32,720 nucleotides of DNA from an uncultured Thermoguttaceae bacterium (GTDB lineage: Bacteria > Planctomycetota > Planctomycetia > Pirellulales > Thermoguttaceae): positions 1 through 32,720 of the forward strand of contig CALFBP010000021.1 of NCBI GenBank assembly GCA_937951625.1. The letters are read 5' to 3'. The stretch's first letter is position 1; each line of letters starts with the position of its first letter. This document shows, piece by piece, positions 7,290 through 15,329 of the stretch. Under the pieces are notes generated by a model, which did not search any database, had not been told where the DNA came from, and worked only from the letters and a program-made list of their open reading frames with translations. Both the position numbers and the translations under genes were made by a program.

Positions 7290-8342
7290 TCAATGCCCGA
7301 TGTATTTGGCGTAGAGGGTCCGGGCCACGGCAACGTCGTTTGTGCCCCCGACGATGGCTCGGCCGTCGGGGAAGACCGTCAGTTCGTAGGCGTCGACCTT
7401 GAGCCGCAAAAGATACGCGTTGCGCGTGACCTCCCCCACGCCCGACAACTGTTGGGCAAGCTGATCCAGCGCGATGCGCGTGCCTGGCTGGGTTAATTGC
7501 ACGGCGTTCCGTCCGCAGAGCACGGCCGAGCGGCTGCCCTCCTTGCCCGACAGCCAAGAAAATTCCCGGCGTTTGCACACCGGGCAATCCACCTGATCGC
7601 GGAGCGACGCGATGTTGACCTGCCGAATACAACTATCCCAGAGTTCCACGACGGTGAGCTGACGGGAAACGGCGGCACGGTTCCCGCTGAGGATCTTGAT
7701 GGCCTCCACGGCCTGGATCGAGGCGATCACACCCACGGCGGGTCCTAAGATTCCGGCTGTGTCGCACGTGGGCATCGTGCCAGGTGGGGGGCACTCGGGC
7801 AGGAGACACCGAAGGCACGGAGTTTCGTCGGGCAGGATCGTCATCGTTTGCCCTTCCGCCCCCACACATCCGCCATAGACCCAAGGGACCCCCCGCGCTA
7901 CGGCGAAATCGTTCACCAAGAACCGCGTCTCGAAATTGTCGGTGCCGTCGACGATGGCATCCACGCCCTCGGCGAGTTCGCCGAGGTTGGTGAAATTCAC
8001 GTCGGCGACCACGGCCTCGACGCGAACTTCGGAATTGATGCGGCGGAGTTTCTCGGCGGCGGCCACCGCCTTAGGAAGTTGGGCCGCGACATCGTCTTCG
8101 TCGAAAAGCATCTGCCGCTGAAGATTGCTCGTCTCGACGAAATCGCGATCCACGATCCGCACCCATCCCACGCCGGCCCGCACCAGCGTGTTGGCCAACA
8201 CGCTCCCCAAGGCCCCGCAGCCGCAAACGAGCACCCGGCTCGCGGCGAGGCGCTCCTGGCCGGCGCGGCCCAGCGGGGCATACCGCATCTGCCGTATGTA
8301 GCGATCGAGGTTCGCAGGATCGGGCCGTTGGACTTGGGACAT
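7290..8342 (-). CDS. ThiF/MoeB/HesA-family adenylyltransferase
   Basis: This 350-residue E1-like enzyme would adenylate the C-terminal glycine of a ubiquitin-like sulfur carrier (ThiS or MoaD type). The nucleotide-binding loop is GCGALGS near residues 41-47 and the SNLQRQ motif is at 72-77. Zinc ligands are C176, C179, C253 and C256 (CLRC and CPVC). C193 in the MPTCDTAGILGP segment is the probable acceptor cysteine. Beyond the core, residues 268-350 form an extra beta-rich domain (VLCGRNAVQL, FPDGRAIVGGT) seen in a subset of MoeB/ThiF proteins instead of a rhodanese domain. The ATG at 8342 follows AAGGAAG; a start 12 codons upstream is possible. No thiS, moaD or thiazole/molybdopterin gene is nearby, so the pathway cannot be assigned. 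Confidence 0.92.
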   Translation of the reverse strand: MSQVQRPDPANLDRYIRQMRYAPLGRAGQERLAASRVLVCGCGALGSVLANTLVRAGVGWVRIVDRDFVETSNLQRQMLFDEDDVAAQLPKAVAAAEKLRRINSEVRVEAVVADVNFTNLGELAEGVDAIVDGTDNFETRFLVNDFAVARGVPWVYGGCVGAEGQTMTILPDETPCLRCLLPECPPPGTMPTCDTAGILGPAVGVIASIQAVEAIKILSGNRAAVSRQLTVVELWDSCIRQVNIASLRDQVDCPVCKRREFSWLSGKEGSRSAVLCGRNAVQLTQPGTRIALDQLAQQLSGVGEVTRNAYLLRLKVDAYELTVFPDGRAIVGGTNDVAVARTLYAKYIGH

Positions 8343-8752
8343 GTCTTCCTTGCCGCTCGAAAAGGATGAGGCCGCCATCCACCTTGGTCTCGATTATAAC
8401 GCCATCGAGCCACGTGGCGAGGGCCCGCCTTACCGTGCCTCTCCTCCTCGACGCCGCCCCGACGGGAAGAGCCGCAACGCGACCGGCTCTTCGCCCAGGG
8501 CCGGGAATTCGCCGTCCCTGTTCTGCCGCGGTAGAAATCGTTGGGACCCGTCTCGCGAACGGCGGCAACCTCAGCGTTCACGGCGAACAGCGGCAGACTT
8601 GGGAACAAGAGGCGGCACTGAAAATCGCGGGCGTCGATACCGCCCGCAAGAACTCGTGGCGTGCAAGCAACGAGACACTTCGGTTGGGCGGAGCCTGCAT
8701 TGCTGCCGCCACGTCCCGAGCCGTTGCCATGTTGCTCAGGGGGTTCGCCGCC
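8343..8752. other. Intergenic region
   Basis: About 410 bases between two minus-strand genes. I find no frame with a recognisable product and no clear hairpin followed by a T-run on either strand. It must contain the promoter of the ThiF-like gene and the 3' end of the upstream signalling gene's transcript. Confidence 0.4.
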
Positions 8753-10471
8753 TCAAGCCGAAGGTTGAGCCACGGCCCGCGGCGCGGCGACGACCTTTTC
8801 CACCGTGGAAAGAAGCTGGTCGAGCCGGAAGGGTTTGTAGAGCACGTTAGTTACGCCGGCCTGCCGGGCCTTGACGATGGTATGGCTGGGATCGTAGCCG
8901 AAACCGGTCATTAGGATCAGCGGCAGCGGCTCCACGTCGACCACGTCTTGTAGCCTCAAGAGGAATTCGTAGCCGCTCATATCGGGCAGGCGAATATCGG
9001 TGATGATCGCCGAATATCCTCCCTGCTCGCGCATCGCCCGGACCATGGAGAGGGCCTGCGCTCCGTTGGGCGCCGCCTCGACAATGCAACCGTAACGCTC
9101 CAGAAGGGCATGCGCCGCGGAACGCACAGCGGCATCCTCGTCTACGAGCAGGATTTGGGCTCCGAGGAGGGCCTCTCGTTCCGGTTGCGGCGGCGAGGGA
9201 AGGGCCGTGGCCGGCGCCATCGTTTGACCGACTTTCTGAATGGTCTGCTTGATGTCGCGGGCGTTGCGGAGTATACGCTGCAAGCGCTCCACCACCTCCG
9301 GTTCGTGGCCAATGTAGCGCTCCATGACGTTCACGGCGTCGTTGAGGATTTCATCGACGGGCAAGGCCACGGCGCTGTGGATCGCCTCGACACTGGCTGC
9401 GGCCGTAGACGCCTTTTCGGCGACCAGGAGTTCCAGCGTGTTGAGGGCCGCAGCCACGCCGCGAGCGAAAATCTCCAAAAACTGAAGATCGTTTTCATTG
9501 AACGCCCGGGGCTTGTCGCTCTCCACGTTGAAGGTCCCGATCACCTCGTCGTGCAGCAGAAGGGGCACGGTCAGGGAACTCTTGGCTCCCTTGGCACCAG
9601 GCAAGTAGAGCGGATCTTCGCTCGTGTCCTCGCAAAGATAGCTCTTACCCGTTGCCGCGACGAAGCCGGTGACCCCATTGTCCTGAGGCTTGGCGTAAAG
9701 CACCCGCTCAGCCGCGTCCGGCTCCATGCCCTCTGCCAGCAACGGTTCCAGGCGGCCGGTCTTTGGGTCCAGAAGCCGAATCTCTACGACCTCGTATTTG
9801 AGCAAGTCCTTGGTGAAGTGAAGGATGTTGGACTTCAGCAGCTCGATCCGCTCGTCCACCGACATTTCCAGGAGCTCTTCCGCGGTGAGATCCGCCAACT
9901 GCCGGCCCGCCTGGTGGATCGCGGCCAACTTCTGCTGTTGCTGGACCTCGACCGTAACGTCGCGAAGCGTGACGATCTGGTGCGCCGAGGCCTGACGCTC
10001 CACCGGGGCGACGTGAATTTGAAAATAACGATTTTCCAGGACGCGCAAAGTCGTGCATGTCGCCGCCCCTGTCGCCCACGCCGTGTGAAACGGACAGAAA
10101 TCGGGACCCAAGATCTCCGGATTCCCGAGCACCGCGTAAAACTTGCGACCGACCGTCTTATCTTGGCCCGTCCACTGCTCCAAACGGCCGTTACTCCAAA
10201 GGATCACGCCCTCCTGGTCCAAAAGCACCACTCCGGAAGGCAATCCTTGCAGGATCTGTTCGTTCCGAAGCACTCGCCCGATTTCCAAAGCCTCGGTCAA
10301 ATGCTCCGAGCCAAGGTAGACCCCATCGAATCGCTCTTTACCAAGAAGCTCCAGGGCCGCTGCCGGATCTGGCTCGCGAATCACCTCACACGAATCTTCG
10401 AACGATCCAAAAAGTCGCTGCACGACTTCCGGATTGCCGCCGACAACCAGAATTCGCTGTTTTTCCGACAA
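8753..10471 (-). CDS. PAS-GAF-receiver signalling protein without kinase domain
   Basis: The 572-residue protein begins with a receiver-like fold (about 1-65) that lacks the acidic pair and the phospho-Asp. A PAS domain (about 73-175, LPSGVVLLDQEGVILWSN), a short coiled coil (QQQQKLAAIHQAGRQLA) and a GAF domain (about 195-345) follow. Residues 355-415 form a helical segment reminiscent of a dimerisation bundle. The C-terminal receiver (about 438-560) has all key residues: D444 and D446, phospho-acceptor D492 (TDIRLPDMSG), T522 and K546. No HATPase domain is present, so it is not a self-sufficient histidine kinase and must receive phosphate from elsewhere. TTG at 10471 is taken as start because GGAGG lies nine bases before it; an ATG in between is out of frame. 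Confidence 0.88.
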   Translation of the reverse strand: MSEKQRILVVGGNPEVVQRLFGSFEDSCEVIREPDPAAALELLGKERFDGVYLGSEHLTEALEIGRVLRNEQILQGLPSGVVLLDQEGVILWSNGRLEQWTGQDKTVGRKFYAVLGNPEILGPDFCPFHTAWATGAATCTTLRVLENRYFQIHVAPVERQASAHQIVTLRDVTVEVQQQQKLAAIHQAGRQLADLTAEELLEMSVDERIELLKSNILHFTKDLLKYEVVEIRLLDPKTGRLEPLLAEGMEPDAAERVLYAKPQDNGVTGFVAATGKSYLCEDTSEDPLYLPGAKGAKSSLTVPLLLHDEVIGTFNVESDKPRAFNENDLQFLEIFARGVAAALNTLELLVAEKASTAAASVEAIHSAVALPVDEILNDAVNVMERYIGHEPEVVERLQRILRNARDIKQTIQKVGQTMAPATALPSPPQPEREALLGAQILLVDEDAAVRSAAHALLERYGCIVEAAPNGAQALSMVRAMREQGGYSAIITDIRLPDMSGYEFLLRLQDVVDVEPLPLILMTGFGYDPSHTIVKARQAGVTNVLYKPFRLDQLLSTVEKVVAAPRAVAQPSA

Positions 10472-11099
10472 GGTCCATGTCCTCCGCAGGGGGGCTTACG
10501 TATCCCAGCGTCCGATGCTTCCGTCGGAATTATAGTTTCTTTCGGCATTCCCAACAACTGAGAATATGCCACAGTTTGTTTTCACTTGAAAATTCAGAGA
10601 AACTCGGTAGCGGACTCCCGCTCATTCCAAAAAACCTCAACCGCCTTTCACCCGATCGCGCCGACACCCCGGAACCATTGTGCTCAACCGAACTTATGCC
10701 ACATCGTCCGAGGTCGCTGTGCCTTCCATTCCCAGAAACGGACGGCTTCGATGCGCCCCAGGACCAATCACGCCGAGTTATACACAGTTTGCAAGACTCG
10801 CATTCCACTGTGTCTGAACTGTGGCAAACACCGGGACCCGAGCGGCCCGGACAGCGAAAACGGCCACCTCCTTCGCCGAACAACCGCGAATCTCGGTTCA
10901 TAAAGCCCCAACAGAGCTTATTCGATCGCTTTGATCCCACCCTTCTAACACGTCCTGCAAACGAACGAAGCGGTATCACCTGGAACGGTCTATGTCATGG
11001 TGCCGATGAACGAAAAGGACAGGTCTTGCTCAGGGATACTCGCCTTGGGAGTGGTGCGAATATAGCTCTTACAACTACCTCTGAGCGAAAGGGCTCGTT
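10472..11099. other. Intergenic region
   Basis: About 630 bases between divergent genes. It is less GC-rich than its surroundings and contains repeated short GCCACA/TGTGGC words. Frames up to about 150 codons exist, but they have the composition of random sequence (many Arg, Pro, Ser and Cys) and no recognisable domain. No RNA gene was recognised. Confidence 0.4.
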
Positions 11100-11357
11100 A
11101 TGTGGCGGACGCTCTTCATGGCCTTTGGTTTTTTTGTGTTTCTCGTCGGTGCGCAATGCCTAGTTGTGGACAAATTTGTCCTGAAGGCGTCCCCCCCAAA
11201 AGTGCAGACAAATTGGGCAGGTCAGCCTCAAATCGTACCTGTCCCCCGGCGGGAAATTACTCCTACCGAATGGGCACCGTTCAGTCTTATGGCGGGTGGA
11301 GCAGTGATCTGGCTTTACGCCGTCTCCATTTCAAACCGCCTGAAAATGAAAAAGTGA
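11100..11357 (+). CDS. Small two-helix membrane protein
   Basis: An 85-residue protein with two hydrophobic segments, residues 3-23 (RTLFMAFGFFVFLVGAQCLV) and about 61-78 (FSLMAGGAVIWLYAVSI), separated by a polar stretch containing a PPKVQTNWAGQP segment. Both ends are likely on the same side of the membrane, with the short basic C-terminus (NRLKMKK) in the cytoplasm. I do not recognise a named family. An AAAGGG lies about eight bases before the ATG. It stands alone between a long intergenic region and an oxidoreductase relic, so context gives no function. Confidence 0.65.
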   Translation: MWRTLFMAFGFFVFLVGAQCLVVDKFVLKASPPKVQTNWAGQPQIVPVPRREITPTEWAPFSLMAGGAVIWLYAVSISNRLKMKK

Positions 11358-11514
11358 CGGGACCGGCTCCGCTCCGGAGGCCACGAAGAGGCCAGCCTTT
11401 TCAGAAAAAAGGTGGCATTGCCGAGTTGGCGGGCGGCAATGGGAATCCGAAATCCTTGCACGGCTTCGCCAAAATGGAATACCCTCTCCGCTGGCCGAGC
11501 TCAGCCGTGAAAAG

Positions 11515-11847
11515 TCAGTACGGTTTGTAAACGCCGGGAAGGGCAAAGGGGTAACGGCCGCCGGGCCCCGGCAGGTGGCGTGGTTTTGTGTCCCAGGCGA
11601 TGCGTTCGGGGCTTTCCTGCGGGCCCTTGGAGACCGCATCATCCCAGTGGACGACCTGGCCCGAGTAGGTCGCCATACGGCCGAGAACGGCGGTCATGCT
11701 GCTGATCGCCCCGAACCACCCCTCGTTGAGCCGCGTGCCGTTAAGGATTGCCTTAATCAGGTCCACGTGCTCCTGACTTATGGGACTGCGAAAACTGCCC
11801 ATGGACCCGTGCTTGCGGCCCCGAGGCCAGTATCGATGTCCTTGAAT
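11515..11847 (-). pseudogene. C-terminal relic of a Gfo/Idh/MocA-family oxidoreductase
   Basis: The minus frame encodes about 110 residues that match the C-terminal end of planctomycete-type Gfo/Idh/MocA dehydrogenases: HRYWPRGRKHGSMGSF, then LIKAILNGTRLNEGWFGAIS, MTAVLGRMATYSGQVVHWDDA, and the typical ending with WDTKP, LPGPGGRYPFALPGVYKPY. The reading frame is blocked by TAG at 11848-11850, and the N-terminal Rossmann domain plus most of the substrate domain, about 300 residues, is absent upstream. An ATG at 11802 could start a 95-residue fragment, but without the nucleotide-binding domain it cannot be an active enzyme. I read it as a decayed gene left by deletion. Confidence 0.75.
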
Positions 11848-12023
11848 CTACGCAGCACGCGCGGCCGACGCACATGGTGCAGAAAAAGAGGGTCGGGGCC
11901 AATCCTGTTCGGCACCATGATCGCTCGGGCCGCTCCGCTGGGGGCTTGCAGTTGCGGCAGCTTGTTTCCAGTGCGGGATATGCTTCGCAGTTTGGAATGG
12001 GGATTGAGCCTGCTTTCAGCTTC
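11848..12023. other. Intergenic region before the nik promoter
   Basis: Short stretch between the oxidoreductase relic and the nik promoter. It may include scrambled remains of the deleted oxidoreductase, but I could not recover a convincing frame in it. Confidence 0.35.
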
Positions 12024-12052
12024 TCGACAGCCTAGCCCCAAGGTATTACAAT
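12024..12052 (+). promoter_or_regulatory. Putative sigma-70 promoter of the nik operon
   Basis: TCGACA (12024-12029) and TACAAT (12047-12052), each one base away from the consensus, are separated by exactly 17 bases. The -10 lies inside the left arm and spacer of the NikR-type operator, so bound repressor would exclude RNA polymerase. Confidence 0.65.
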
Positions 12053-12069
12053 GGCCCATATTGTAACAC
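12043..12069. promoter_or_regulatory. Probable NikR operator
   Basis: The sequence is GTATTAC-N13-GTAACAC, a near-perfect inverted repeat; the inner bases extend it so that ten-base arms pair with one mismatch. It corresponds to the GTGTTAC-N13/14-GTAACAC operator form described for NikR of Desulfovibrio, differing by one base in the left arm. It lies 78 bases upstream of the nikK start and overlaps the promoter -10. NikR represses nickel uptake genes when Ni(II) is sufficient. No nikR gene is within the window. Confidence 0.75.
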
Positions 12070-12147
12070 TTGCCACGGAGACCGACGGAAGAAGGCGGTC
12101 CGACCGTACCTGCCGGCGCCCTCAACCTTGATTTCGGAAACTGCATC

Positions 12148-12924
12148 ATGAGCAGGATCTTTCCGATCACGTCGATCGTGCTGAGTCTTTTGATCATTGT
12201 CCCGCGCCCCGCCACAGGACATTTTTTGGTACTGCGCCCAACGAGCGACGTGATTAACGGAGGCGCACGGAGCGTCGGCTTTCAGATCGCGTTTACCCAC
12301 CCCATGGAAAACGGGCCGATCATGGAATTGGGCCCACCTGAGCGGTTCGGCGTCCGCGTAGCCGGAAAGGACCGCGATCTGAAGGATCGCCTTCGGCCCA
12401 AAAAGGTGCAGGGCAAGACAACCTACGAAGCACTCGTGGAACTGGAACGGCCGGGCGATCACGTCTTCTACTTCCAGCCGGCACCCTATTGGGAATCCGG
12501 TGAGCAAACGATGATCGTGCATTACACCAAGGTGGTCGTGAACTACGCGGGCGTGGAGAAGGGCTGGGACGCTTTGGTGGGTTTTCCCGTCGAGATTCAA
12601 CCCTTGGTGCGGCCCTATGGGCTTTGGACTGGCAACACCTTTCGTGGCGTCGTCCTCCACCGCGGTAAGCCGCTACCTTTTGCCACGATCGAAGTGGAGT
12701 ATCTCAACGAGGGCGGTCGGGTCAAAGCGCCCAACGACGCCTTCGTGACCCAAGTCATCAAGGCCGATGCCTCGGGAACTTTTTCTTACAGCATGCCGAA
12801 AGCAGGCTGGTGGGGCTTCGCCGCCTTGGTGCCCGGCGAAGAGAAAATGAAAAGCCCCTCCGGAGAAGTGGTGGACGTGGAGCTGGGCGGCGTTTTTTGG
12901 GTGCAAGTGGTCGACATGCAATAA
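12148..12924 (+). CDS. nikK: NikK: periplasmic DUF4198 component of nickel ECF transporter
   Basis: A 258-residue secreted protein of the DUF4198 type, the NikK component found beside nickel ECF transporters. Residues 1-24 form a signal peptide (basic start, hydrophobic IVLSLLIIV core, then PRPATG), and the probable mature protein starts at His25 (HFLVLRP). The rest is beta-rich, including LVELERPGDHVFYFQ and a C-terminal ADASGTFSYSMPKAGWWGFAAL segment typical of the family. It presumably captures Ni(II) outside the membrane and passes it to NikM. ATG 12148 is chosen because it places the signal peptide at the N-terminus; the frame extends 26 codons upstream without a plausible leader and would run into the operator. 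It is the first gene of the nikKMLQO operon. Confidence 0.85.
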   Translation: MSRIFPITSIVLSLLIIVPRPATGHFLVLRPTSDVINGGARSVGFQIAFTHPMENGPIMELGPPERFGVRVAGKDRDLKDRLRPKKVQGKTTYEALVELERPGDHVFYFQPAPYWESGEQTMIVHYTKVVVNYAGVEKGWDALVGFPVEIQPLVRPYGLWTGNTFRGVVLHRGKPLPFATIEVEYLNEGGRVKAPNDAFVTQVIKADASGTFSYSMPKAGWWGFAALVPGEEKMKSPSGEVVDVELGGVFWVQVVDMQ

Positions 12925-12963
12925 ATCCAGTGCGCCGACACGTCATGAATCGCGAGGCTTACC

Positions 12964-13614
12964 ATGCATATCCCTGAAGGCCCCTTGTCGGTCTCCACGA
13001 CGGGGATCAGCATCCTTGGCGCTGGGGCGGTCCTGGCAGCCGCTGGCGTGGCGTGGGGATTGCGCAAAATGGACTACGAGCGCGTGCCGCAAGTGGCCCT
13101 GCTCAGTTCCGCATTCTTCGCCGCCTCACTGATCCACGTGCCTTTGGGGGGCACCTCGGTTCATCTGGTGTTGTCGGGGCTGGTCGGCCTGATCCTGGGC
13201 TGGGCAGCCTTTCCCGCAATCTTTATCGCCATCGCGCTTCAGGCGGCGTTCTTCGGCTTCGGAGGCTTCACCACCTTGGGCCTCAATACCGTGCTCATGG
13301 CCTTACCCGCCGTGGCTTGCTACGGACTGTTTCATCCCCTGGTTCGCTGGGGACGCGAGGGTGTGGCTGCCATTGCCGGTTTTGCGTGCGGCGCCGTGGC
13401 GATTCTCCTCGGTGCTATCTTGTTAGCAGGCATTTTGATGGCTGCCGGCTATGAATTCCGGAGCCTTGCTGTCACTGTGTTGCTCGCCCACGTGCCCGTC
13501 GCCGTGGTCGAGGGCTTAGTGACCGCCAGCGCCGTGCTCTTTTTGCGAAAGGTTCGCCCGGAGCTCCTCGACGCCCCGTATTTGCCGCTGGAGGTACGGA
13601 CCTCCGATGCTTGA
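12964..13614 (+). CDS. nikM: NikM: substrate-binding membrane (S) component of nickel/cobalt ECF transporter
   Basis: The 216-residue polytopic membrane protein starts MHIPEG, the diagnostic N-terminus of CbiM/NikM, in which the Met1 amino group and His2 coordinate the metal in known family members. His46-type residues such as the LIHVPLGGTSVHLVLSG segment supply the second characteristic motif. About six hydrophobic segments follow. Cobalt and nickel versions are hard to separate by sequence; the NikR-type operator and the NikK/NikL partners argue for nickel. No CbiN/NikN domain is fused or adjacent, as expected for the NikKMLQO subtype. GAGG six bases before the ATG is a fair ribosome site. 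It lies 39 bases after nikK. Confidence 0.92.
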   Translation: MHIPEGPLSVSTTGISILGAGAVLAAAGVAWGLRKMDYERVPQVALLSSAFFAASLIHVPLGGTSVHLVLSGLVGLILGWAAFPAIFIAIALQAAFFGFGGFTTLGLNTVLMALPAVACYGLFHPLVRWGREGVAAIAGFACGAVAILLGAILLAGILMAAGYEFRSLAVTVLLAHVPVAVVEGLVTASAVLFLRKVRPELLDAPYLPLEVRTSDA

Positions 13615-13662
13615 GACAGGGGACGGTTGAAGTGGATCCCAAGAAACAACGCTTCGTTGGGA

Positions 13663-14439
13663 ATGAACAACAACGTTGCTAAAACCCGAAGTTCGCTTTT
13701 GGGGTACGAATGGGGTTGGATCATCGCCACCGCGCTGGTCCTTAGCAGCCTGGCCGCCACGCCTGCCTGGGCACACAAGGCGAGCGTGTTCGCGGCGGTG
13801 CAAGGCAAAATGATCTCGGGCGAGGCGTATTTCCGCGATGGAACGCCGCTCCGCAACGCCAAGGTTACGGCCTTCGACCCCGACGGCCAACCGCTCGCCG
13901 AGGCGCAAACAGACGCCCAAGGCAAGTTCTCTCTCCCCATCGCCCGCCGATGCAATCACCGCCTGGTGGTCGACGCGGGCGACGGCCACGCCGCGGAATA
14001 CACCGTTCGGGTCGAGGAGATTCCCGCCGATCTGGATGGAGAGAAACCCGGGACAGTGGCCTCCGCCGCTCCGCCTGCCGATCCCGCTGGCCAGATCGAC
14101 GAGAAGCCGAGAGCAAGCCGTTCGGTTCCCTCCAGTGATACCCCCGCCGCTCGCTCAGGGCGCGATGCCTCGACCGTTTCACCAGCGAGCGACGCGGTAG
14201 CCGAACTGCGGGGGGAGATTGCGGCCCTGCAAACGCAACTGGTGCAGCTCCGCCGGGACCTCGCCGCGCGAGAGGACCGGGCGCGTTGGAGCGACGTGTT
14301 GGGAGGAATCGGCTACATTCTCGGTCTGATGGGACTGGCGTTTTACTTCCTTGGGGTGTTGTCGAGGAATCGGCGGAATGCACCACTCCTCGACCCGCCA
14401 CGGGCGCGACCAGTCACCCAAGCGGATGTCCCCCCTTGA
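13663..14439 (+). CDS. nikL: NikL: periplasmic, membrane-anchored nickel transporter component
   Basis: A 258-residue protein with a signal peptide ending ATPAWA at residue 37, so the mature chain would start at His38 (HKASVF). A carboxypeptidase-regulatory-like beta domain (about 41-110, FRDGTPLRNAKVTAFDPDG) follows, then a Pro/Ala/Ser-rich linker, a coiled coil (about 170-205, ELRGEIAALQTQLVQLRRDL) and a single transmembrane helix (about 212-232, IGYILGLMGLAFYFLG) with a short Arg-rich tail. This is the layout of NikL in nikKMLQO loci, where K and L take the place of NikN. ATG 13663 is chosen for a normal leader length; TTG at 13627, twelve codons upstream and preceded by AGGGGA, is an alternative. 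Confidence 0.78.
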   Translation: MNNNVAKTRSSLLGYEWGWIIATALVLSSLAATPAWAHKASVFAAVQGKMISGEAYFRDGTPLRNAKVTAFDPDGQPLAEAQTDAQGKFSLPIARRCNHRLVVDAGDGHAAEYTVRVEEIPADLDGEKPGTVASAAPPADPAGQIDEKPRASRSVPSSDTPAARSGRDASTVSPASDAVAELRGEIAALQTQLVQLRRDLAAREDRARWSDVLGGIGYILGLMGLAFYFLGVLSRNRRNAPLLDPPRARPVTQADVPP

Positions 14440-14582
14440 TGCCGTGGCTCGGCTGCGGTCCATTCATGGCGCCGCTGGGACCAGTGTGGGCAAGGTCCAC
14501 GCCCCCACGTTGGTACAAAAGACGCCCCTGTCCGATGACGTGGATCGCAACCGAGCCCCCCCGGAGGGTTAAACTACTCTTC

Positions 14583-15329
14583 ATGTTTCAGACTGCCAAC
14601 TTTGTCCCGTCGGTGCTTGACCGATTCGATCCCCGCGCGCGGATCGTGGCAGCAGCGGCCTTCTGTTTAATCGACACGCTCGTTAGGCAATGGGAATCGC
14701 TCGTTCTGGCGTTCGCCGGGGCCGTGGTGGCGGCCACCCTGGCCGGTTTCTGGCCGCGGACAATCCTGGCCCGATTGGCGCCGCTCAACCTCTTCATGGT
14801 GTTGGTCTTGGTCATCGTGCCGTTTACCACGCCAGGCACGCCGATTGCATTTTTTGGCTCATGGGCATACTCCTGGGAAGGGCTGCTCGTGGCGGTGGAG
14901 GTGGTTCTTAAAGGCAACACCATGGTGTTGGCGGTTATGGCCTTGGTGGCCAGTATGGACCCCATCGTGCTCGGCCACGCCCTTCATCATTTGGGGGTGC
15001 CAGAAAAACTGGTCCACCTTATGCTCTTTGCGGTTCGCTACTTCGAGGTGCTCCGCCGGGAATACCTGCGACTGGCGGCGGCAATCAAGGCGCGTGGATT
15101 TCGTCCCCGGATGAACCGCCACACGTATCGTACCTATGGCTATCTGGTAGGCATGTTGTTGGTGCGGGGACTGGACCGGTCGGAGCGGATCGTGGCCGCC
15201 ATGAAATGCCGCGGCTTCCGCGGCCGGTTCTTCCTACTCGACCACTTCGCGCTGACGCGCCGCGACCTGGGATTCGCGGCGGTGACGACGTTGTTCTTCG
15301 CCTTCGTGGCCTGGGTGGAATGGATGTGA
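14583..15329 (+). CDS. nikQ: NikQ: transmembrane coupling (T) component of ECF transporter
   Basis: The 248-residue EcfT/CbiQ-family protein links the metal-binding membrane subunit to the ATPase. It has several hydrophobic segments and the two cytoplasmic coupling signatures of the family: A170-R171-G172 (AIKARGFRPR) and C209-R210-G211 (AMKCRGFRGR), the latter with Cys in place of the usual Ala. ATG 14583 gives the usual CbiQ N-terminus (VLDRFDPRARI); the frame extends upstream through sequence overlapping nikL and is not considered coding. GGAGG lies fifteen bases upstream, further than usual. A 143-base gap separates it from nikL, and its end overlaps nikO by ten bases. Confidence 0.92.
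   Translation: MFQTANFVPSVLDRFDPRARIVAAAAFCLIDTLVRQWESLVLAFAGAVVAATLAGFWPRTILARLAPLNLFMVLVLVIVPFTTPGTPIAFFGSWAYSWEGLLVAVEVVLKGNTMVLAVMALVASMDPIVLGHALHHLGVPEKLVHLMLFAVRYFEVLRREYLRLAAAIKARGFRPRMNRHTYRTYGYLVGMLLVRGLDRSERIVAAMKCRGFRGRFFLLDHFALTRRDLGFAAVTTLFFAFVAWVEWM

Noticed and set aside
9110-10561. 483-codon plus-strand open frame opposite the PAS-GAF-receiver gene
   Set aside because: Antisense shadow; the minus strand encodes clear domains with complete receiver residues.
10778-10786. TTATACACA, one base from a DnaA box
   Set aside because: A single isolated near-match, no cluster of boxes, no dnaA/dnaN and no AT-rich unwinding region, so not an origin.
11848-11970. Frame-shifted upstream portion of the Gfo/Idh relic
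   Set aside because: The neighbouring frame gives a readable peptide (MVPNRIGPDPLFLHHVRRPR), but I could not match it to the expected part of the family.
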